From assembly GCA_036826475.1 (NCBI GenBank), contig DAISWG010000001.1:1-64000 (forward strand): a stretch of DNA of 64,000 nt. Reading direction: 5' to 3'. Position numbers and translations under genes: made by a program. How positions within the stretch are numbered: the stretch's first letter is position 1; each line of letters starts with the position of its first letter. The notes beneath the pieces are model-generated. The model was not told the DNA's origin. It saw only the letters and a program-made list of their open reading frames with translations, and did not search any database. Positions 59,867 to 64,000 of the stretch are shown here, in pieces. The DNA comes from Miltoncostaea sp036826475 (lineage in GTDB: Bacteria; Actinomycetota; Thermoleophilia; Miltoncostaeales; Miltoncostaeaceae).

Positions 59867-60429
59867 GCGGGCCCGACGACCTCCACGACCGCCTCGGCGG
59901 CGACGTTCCCCCGGACGAGCTGGAGCGCCTCCGCGAGGTGGACGCCCTGATCCGCAGCGTGCCCGCCCCGCCACCCCGGGGGCGGGCACGGCCCCCGACG
60001 CCGCCCCGGCGACGCGCGGTGCGGCCGGCGGCGCTGGCGATCGCCGCCGTCGTGATCGTGGCCATGGCCTTCGCGGCGGGGGCGCTGCTGCGGCCGGGCG
60101 CCGGCTTCGACGCCGAGGCCACCGTGGCGCTGGCGCCGGCCGCGGTCGGGCCGGCCACGGGGTCGGGGGAGCTGCGCCTGGCCGGGCCCGACGACCACGG
60201 CAACCGCGCGCTGGAGCTCGACGTGCGCGGCCTGCCGCCGGGGCGGCGCGCCGTCTACGCGCTGGGCGTCGCGCGACCCGGCGGGGGCATGTGGCGCTGC
60301 GGCACCTTCACCACGGGCACGGGCGAGGCGACCGTGCGCATGACCGTGCCGTACTCCATCTCCGAGGACGCGACCTGGGTGGTCTCCCGCGGTGGCGCCG
60401 TGCTCCTGCGGGGCCGGGAGACGGGGTAG
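59863..60429 (+). CDS. Anti-sigma factor, RskA-like, single-pass membrane protein
   Basis: A 188-residue protein. The short cytoplasmic N-terminus (about 1-50) binds the sigma factor but lacks the zinc Cys/His motif common in such proteins. One membrane segment (about 55-77, ALAIAAVVIVAMAFAAGALL) is followed by an outer domain with YALGVARPGGGMWRCGTFT, like the RskA C-terminal domain. ATG overlaps the sigma-factor stop. It should hold the sigma factor inactive until an envelope signal, possibly copper or redox in view of the cupredoxin, triggers release. Confidence 0.8.
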   Translation: MSGPDDLHDRLGGDVPPDELERLREVDALIRSVPAPPPRGRARPPTPPRRRAVRPAALAIAAVVIVAMAFAAGALLRPGAGFDAEATVALAPAAVGPATGSGELRLAGPDDHGNRALELDVRGLPPGRRAVYALGVARPGGGMWRCGTFTTGTGEATVRMTVPYSISEDATWVVSRGGAVLLRGRETG

Positions 60430-60447
60430 GCGCAGCATCCTGATCGA

Positions 60448-60453
60448 TATACT
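60448..60453 (+). promoter_or_regulatory. -10 box of the sulfotransferase gene (leaderless)
   Basis: TATACT is the best -10 match in the window and ends six bases before the ATG at 60460. No Shine-Dalgarno sequence is present. Confidence 0.6.
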
Positions 60454-60459
60454 CGGCTT

Positions 60460-61341
60460 ATGATCCGCATCAGGTACCTCTATGGATCGCCCACCTCCTC
60501 CTACCTCATCTGCACGACGCCGCGCAGCGGGAGCACCTTCCTGTCGGAGGCGCTCGCCAGCACCGGCGTGGCGGGACGGCCGGAGGAGTACTTCCAGCAG
60601 CTCGCCACCACGGGGCAGCAGCGGCGCCCAGTCGACTACCTCGGCGACGACGTCGTCGCGGCCGAGCTCCCGGACGAGTTCGGCGCTCCGGACGGCGACT
60701 TCCGCGTGGAGCTGATGTTCGACCCGCGGCGCTTCGCCTCGTTCGGCGACTACGCGACCTGGGTCATCGGCACCGCCACCACCAGCAACGGCGTCTTCGG
60801 CGCGAAGATCATGTCCGTGTACGTCGACGGCCTCGCCCAGGGGCTGCGCGAGGCCCTCGGTGCGGGTGCCCCCGGGGCGACCCACGAGGTGCTGGCCGCC
60901 GCGCTGCCGCGGCTGCGCTACATCCGCCTGGTCCGCTCGGACAAGGTGAAGCAGGCGGTGTCCCTGTGGCGGGCGATCCAGACCTGGCAATGGCGCGAGG
61001 ACGCCGCGCCCGGGCCGATCGCCCCCCCGGCGGGGCAGGGGCCCCGCCACAACTTCCCCCCCCTCGACCGCCCGCGCCGCCGCCTGGGAGCCGAGGGGGG
61101 GGGGTGGGACCGGTACTTCGACGACGCGGGCGTCCGGCCGCTCGTGATCCACTACGAGGAGTTCGCGGGCCAGCACGACCGCGCCGTGCGCGCCGTGCTG
61201 CGCCACCTGGAGATCCCGTTCGAGGAGGAGTGGGCCCTGCCGAGCCCGACGATGCGCCGCCAGGCCGACACGCTCTCGGAGGAGTGGGTGGCCCGCTACG
61301 CCGACGACCTCGCCGCCGTCGAGGCGGGCGAGCCCGCGTGA
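60460..61341 (+). CDS. Stf0-type sulfotransferase
   Basis: A 293-residue PAPS-dependent sulfotransferase resembling mycobacterial Stf0, which sulfates trehalose. The 5'-phosphosulfate loop is TTPRSGSTFLSEALASTGVAG (about 19-38), and the 3'-phosphate site is RLVRSDKVKQAVSLWRAIQT. Residues about 187-215 (GPIAPPAGQGPRHNFPPLDR region) are Pro/Gly-rich where relatives have helices, and the DNA there has long C and G runs, so base errors are possible. It is coupled to a sulfatase gene (GTGA), a pairing of opposite activities. Confidence 0.84.
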   Translation: MIRIRYLYGSPTSSYLICTTPRSGSTFLSEALASTGVAGRPEEYFQQLATTGQQRRPVDYLGDDVVAAELPDEFGAPDGDFRVELMFDPRRFASFGDYATWVIGTATTSNGVFGAKIMSVYVDGLAQGLREALGAGAPGATHEVLAAALPRLRYIRLVRSDKVKQAVSLWRAIQTWQWREDAAPGPIAPPAGQGPRHNFPPLDRPRRRLGAEGGGWDRYFDDAGVRPLVIHYEEFAGQHDRAVRAVLRHLEIPFEEEWALPSPTMRRQADTLSEEWVARYADDLAAVEAGEPA

Positions 61342-62666
61342 GCCGCCGCCCCCCGAACGTCCTCTACCTCCACTCGCACGACACCGGCCGCCAGGTGCAG
61401 CCGATGGGCGCCGCCGTGGCCACCCCGCGGATCCAGCAGCTGGCGGAGGAGGGCGTGCTATTCCGGCGGGCGTTCTGCGCCGCCTCCACCTGCTCCGCCA
61501 GCCGGGCGTGCCTGCTCACCGGGCGCTACGCCCACAGCAACGGGATGCTCGGCCTGGCGCACCGCGGCTGGTCGCTGGACGACTACGAGTGGCACGTCGT
61601 CCACACGCTGCGCACCGCCGGCTACCACTCGGTGCTGATCGGCGAGCAGCACATCTCGAAGGAGCCGGACGTGATCGGCTACGACGAGGTGGTGAAGATC
61701 GCGACCACCCGCGCCACCGACGTCGCGCCCGTCACCATCGACGTGCTCCGCGACATCGACCGGCCGTTCTTCTTGTCGGTCGGCTTCTTCGAGACCCACC
61801 GCGAGTTCTTCCGCCCGGAGGAGGGCGAGGACCGCTACGTCGCCCCGCCGCCGAACCTGCCGGACACGCCGGAGACGCGCCGCGACATGGCGGCGTTCGC
61901 GGCGAGCGCCCGCTCGCTGGACGCCGGCGTGGGGGCGGTGCTCGACGAGATCGACGCCCTGGGCCTGCGCGACGACACCCTCGTGATCTGCACCACCGAC
62001 CACGGCATGGCGTTCCCCGGGGCGAAGACCACCCTGACCGACCGGGGCATCGGCGTGTTCCTGATCCTGCGCGGCCCCGGCGGCTTCACCGGCGGCGGCG
62101 TGAGCGACGCCCTCGTGTCGCACATCGACCTCTACCCCACCATCTGCGACCTCGCCGGCGTGCCGCGCCCGGAGTTCCTGCAGGGCACGTCGCTGTTGCC
62201 GCTCATGGACGGGGCACCGGCCGTGCGCGACGAGGTGTTCGCGGAGGGGACCTACCACGCCGCCTACGAGCCGCAGCGGGCCATCCGCACCGAGCGGTGG
62301 AAGTACATCCGCCGCTTCGACGACCGCCCGACGCCGGTGGTGGCCAACACGGACGACGGCCCCGCGAAGGACCTGTGGCTCCGTCACGGCTGGGCCGAGC
62401 ACGAGCTGGCCCGGGAGCAGCTCTACGACCTGGTGTTCGACCCCCAGGAGCAGCACAACCTGATCGCCCGGCCCGACCACGCGTCGGTGGCGGCCGACCT
62501 GCGCACCCGCCTGGAGCGGTGGATGCGCGACACGGGCGACCCGCTGCTGGACGGGCCGGTGCCGCCCCCTCCAGGGGCCGAGTACAACGAGCAGGACCAG
62601 ATGTCGGCGCGCGAGCCCACCCGGGTGGCCCCGCGCGGCACGTCCCGGGGGGCGCGCCGGACCTGA
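61338..62666 (+). CDS. Type I sulfatase
   Basis: A 442-residue sulfatase. The signature CSASR begins at Cys52 (AASTCSASRACLLTGR), which a formylglycine-generating enzyme would convert to formylglycine. Metal residues are expected in LYLHSHDTGR and CTTDHGMAF. No signal peptide is seen, so it acts in the cytoplasm, unusual for a sulfatase. GTG overlaps the sulfotransferase stop. It hydrolyses a sulfate ester, perhaps the very product of the partner enzyme or a related metabolite. A terminator covers its stop codon. Confidence 0.87.
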   Translation: MSRRPPNVLYLHSHDTGRQVQPMGAAVATPRIQQLAEEGVLFRRAFCAASTCSASRACLLTGRYAHSNGMLGLAHRGWSLDDYEWHVVHTLRTAGYHSVLIGEQHISKEPDVIGYDEVVKIATTRATDVAPVTIDVLRDIDRPFFLSVGFFETHREFFRPEEGEDRYVAPPPNLPDTPETRRDMAAFAASARSLDAGVGAVLDEIDALGLRDDTLVICTTDHGMAFPGAKTTLTDRGIGVFLILRGPGGFTGGGVSDALVSHIDLYPTICDLAGVPRPEFLQGTSLLPLMDGAPAVRDEVFAEGTYHAAYEPQRAIRTERWKYIRRFDDRPTPVVANTDDGPAKDLWLRHGWAEHELAREQLYDLVFDPQEQHNLIARPDHASVAADLRTRLERWMRDTGDPLLDGPVPPPPGAEYNEQDQMSAREPTRVAPRGTSRGARRT

Positions 62667-62682
62667 GCGTCCGGCGCGCCCC
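62649..62682. terminator. Bidirectional terminator overlapping the sulfatase stop
   Basis: Arms GGGGCGCGCCGGAC and GTCCGGCGCGCCCC make a 14-bp stem with loop CTGAGC; the loop contains the sulfatase TGA (62664-62666). It also faces the convergent secreted-protein gene ending at 62694. Confidence 0.8.
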
Positions 62683-62693
62683 GCGACGTCAGG

Positions 62694-63335
62694 TCACGCG
62701 GCGGGGACGGCCCACGTGCGGGCCTTCACCGTCGCGGTGCCGATGGGCAGGCCCTCCGTGAAGGCCGTGGTGCCGAACGCCGCGTTCAGGGCGTCCGCGG
62801 CACCGGCCGTCAGGGTGAGCCCGACCCCGGAGAGGACGATGTGGCGGCTGCCGGCGTCCACCTTCAGGCCACTCAGATCGAGGCTGAAGAGCTCGGCGCG
62901 GTCGCCCGCGCCGAAGGCGCCGCCGACCTTGCCGGACAGGCTCGGCGCGTCGTCGATGTCGATGAAGAACCGGCTGAGGTAGACCTTGGTCGCGCCCTTC
63001 GCGAACACGAGGCCGCCGGAGTGGCGGATCTGGCCGGTCAGGTCGGCGGCGTCGACCACCCCGAGCGTGATCGGGAAGCTGATGCCGGCCTTGCCGGCGT
63101 ACGCCGAGCTGGTGGGCGCGACGGACACGCCGAGGGTCTTCAGCGCCCCGGCGGTGCCGGGATCGAGCGCGACGGTGGTCGCGCCGCGGTAGAGCAGCAC
63201 GTCGGCCGGCGGTGCGGGGGCCTTCGGCGGCGCCTTCGTGGCCTGCGCGCCGGGGACGAGCGCGAGCGCCATCGCGGCGACGGCGGCCGCGGCGACGGCG
63301 AGGGCGAGCGTGCGGACACGGCGGGGTCGTCTCAT
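62694..63335 (-). CDS. Secreted protein, possibly HtaA-like, function unknown
   Basis: A 213-residue protein with a signal peptide (RTLALAVAAAAVAAMALALV, mature from about 33) and one beta-rich domain: LKTLGVSVAPTSSAYAG, GISFPITLGVVDAADLTG, IRHSGGLVFAKGATKVYLSR and ELFSLDLSGLKVD. The layout resembles HtaA-type haem-binding surface domains, but I am not certain. The ATG overlaps the stop of the transporter gene (ATGA). It may work with that transporter. Confidence 0.6.
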   Translation of the reverse strand: MRRPRRVRTLALAVAAAAVAAMALALVPGAQATKAPPKAPAPPADVLLYRGATTVALDPGTAGALKTLGVSVAPTSSAYAGKAGISFPITLGVVDAADLTGQIRHSGGLVFAKGATKVYLSRFFIDIDDAPSLSGKVGGAFGAGDRAELFSLDLSGLKVDAGSRHIVLSGVGLTLTAGAADALNAAFGTTAFTEGLPIGTATVKARTWAVPAA

Positions 63336-64000
63336 GGGACCTCCAGACGTGGGGGACGGTCGCCGTGCATACGGGCGGGGCCGGCCGATCGGTTGAGGCG
63401 CGGTCCCGGGTCGGCGGTGGCGGTGCCCGCCGCCGTCCGCACCGGGGCGTCGGATGTGGCCGCCGCCACCAGGTAGCGGACGGCGACCGCGCAGGCCAGG
63501 ACGCCGAGCAGGCGGCGGATGGCGGTCTCGGGCAGGCGCCGCTGCATGCGCGCCCCCGCGTAGCTGCCGGCGAAGCCGCCGGCGCCGAGGAACAGTCCGA
63601 GGGCCCAGTCGGGGCCGACCACCCCGCCCTGCGCCGCCTGGAGCGCCTCGAACGTGGCGATGCCGGCGATGGAGGTCAGGAAGGTGGACGCCAGCGTCGC
63701 CGGGGCGACCTCGTACGCCGACATTCCGGCGGCGAGCAGGATCGGCGCGAGCAGCGACCCGCCGCCGATGCCGTAGATGCCGCCGACCACGCCGACGGCG
63801 ACCGCCACCGCCGGGATCAGCCGCCGGGCGGCGCGGCCGGGCGGCCCGCGGCGCGGCTCGGCGGGGCGGGCGCCGGCGATCAGCCACAGCCCGAGGGGCA
63901 GCAGCACCACGGCCGCGACGACGGCGGTGGCCCGGTCCCCCGGCAACAGCTCCACGCGGATCACGGCGCCCGCCACCACGCCCGGCAGCGTCCCGGCCAC
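63332..64000 (-). CDS. TauE/SafE-family transporter, C-terminal part (cut by window edge)
   Basis: 222 codons of a membrane protein whose start lies beyond the window. It has about six membrane segments with the TauE/SafE landmark GVVGGIYGIGGGSLLAPILL and VAPATLASTFLTSIAGIATFE. The family exports sulfite, sulfoacetate or related anions. Next to sulfur-assimilation, sulfatase and sulfotransferase genes a sulfite or sulfonate role is plausible. The C-terminal 50 residues are basic and may be cytoplasmic. Confidence 0.82.
   Translation of the reverse strand: MAGTLPGVVAGAVIRVELLPGDRATAVVAAVVLLPLGLWLIAGARPAEPRRGPPGRAARRLIPAVAVAVGVVGGIYGIGGGSLLAPILLAAGMSAYEVAPATLASTFLTSIAGIATFEALQAAQGGVVGPDWALGLFLGAGGFAGSYAGARMQRRLPETAIRRLLGVLACAVAVRYLVAAATSDAPVRTAAGTATADPGPRLNRSAGPARMHGDRPPRLEVP

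Noticed and set aside
1..64000. tRNA, rRNA, CRISPR arrays, IS elements or prophage
   Set aside because: I saw no regularly spaced repeats, no transposase or integrase, and no tRNA-like cloverleaf or conserved rRNA segments in the gaps, which are all under 300 bases. I could not run a covariance-model search.

Overview
The window is about 64 kb of very GC-rich (roughly three-quarters G+C), gene-dense bacterial chromosome. Frequent GTG starts, 4-base start/stop overlaps, many apparent leaderless genes, a PspA/PspAA pair, a long-form isocitrate lyase, an ECF42-type sigma factor with a DGPF protein, and GroES/GroEL under a CIRCE element fit Actinomycetota. A deep-branching class such as Thermoleophilia is my guess; there is no rRNA or other marker to settle it. 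I see no tRNA, rRNA, CRISPR array, insertion sequence or prophage, and no gene-free stretch over 300 bases.

Layout. 1-3364 (minus strand): groEL start, groES, a SnoaL-like protein, a zinc ribbon, a membrane protein, rdgB and rph. 3372-9517: divergent sirtuin and SDR, a DsbA-like protein, a 2-hydroxyacid dehydrogenase, AcuC-type deacetylase and a lipoprotein. 9563-16454: YdeI-like protein and TetR, an NTF2-like protein, an AarF/UbiB kinase, two related alpha/beta hydrolases, a coupled thioredoxin-fold pair and a flavin reductase. 16519-22177: DEAD-box helicase with a structured leader, a winged-helix/nucleotidyltransferase pair behind a 30-bp palindrome (possible toxin-antitoxin), a TPM-like membrane protein opposite pspA/pspAA, and a CBS protein. 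22179-27538: a catabolic operon (nitroreductase, BadI/MenB-like crotonase, acyl-CoA ligase, PQQ-repeat secreted protein) opposite its TetR regulator. 27563-31933: Nei-type glycosylase overlapping an unusually ordered photolyase, then isocitrate lyase. 32042-37242: amphi-Trp protein, secreted protein, alcohol dehydrogenase, BrkB-family membrane protein, and an ECF42 cassette. 37224-41873: two sensor kinases (one degenerate), a cyclase-like/response-regulator fusion and a rhodanese-methyltransferase fusion. 41845-46519: siderophore-iron ABC importer and FhuF-like reductase. 46516-52804: copper-radical oxidase, RecQ-like helicase, small membrane protein, MocR regulator. 52808-58601: five-gene organosulfur operon that could carry dimethyl sulfone to sulfite. 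58701-64000: cupredoxin, sigma/anti-sigma pair, coupled sulfotransferase and sulfatase, secreted protein and a TauE/SafE transporter cut by the window edge.

Two themes stand out. Sulfur chemistry is concentrated on the right (organosulfur oxygenation, sulfotransferase, sulfatase, possible sulfite/sulfonate exporter). Gene expression appears largely leaderless: at least fourteen genes have a TANNNT hexamer ending 6-8 bases before the start codon, several as back-to-back divergent pairs whose -10 boxes nearly or actually overlap. The most unusual items are the palindrome-controlled nucleotidyltransferase pair, the photolyase with its two domains in reversed order, and the flavin reductase fused to a decayed GTP-cyclohydrolase-II-like domain at the head of the sulfur operon.
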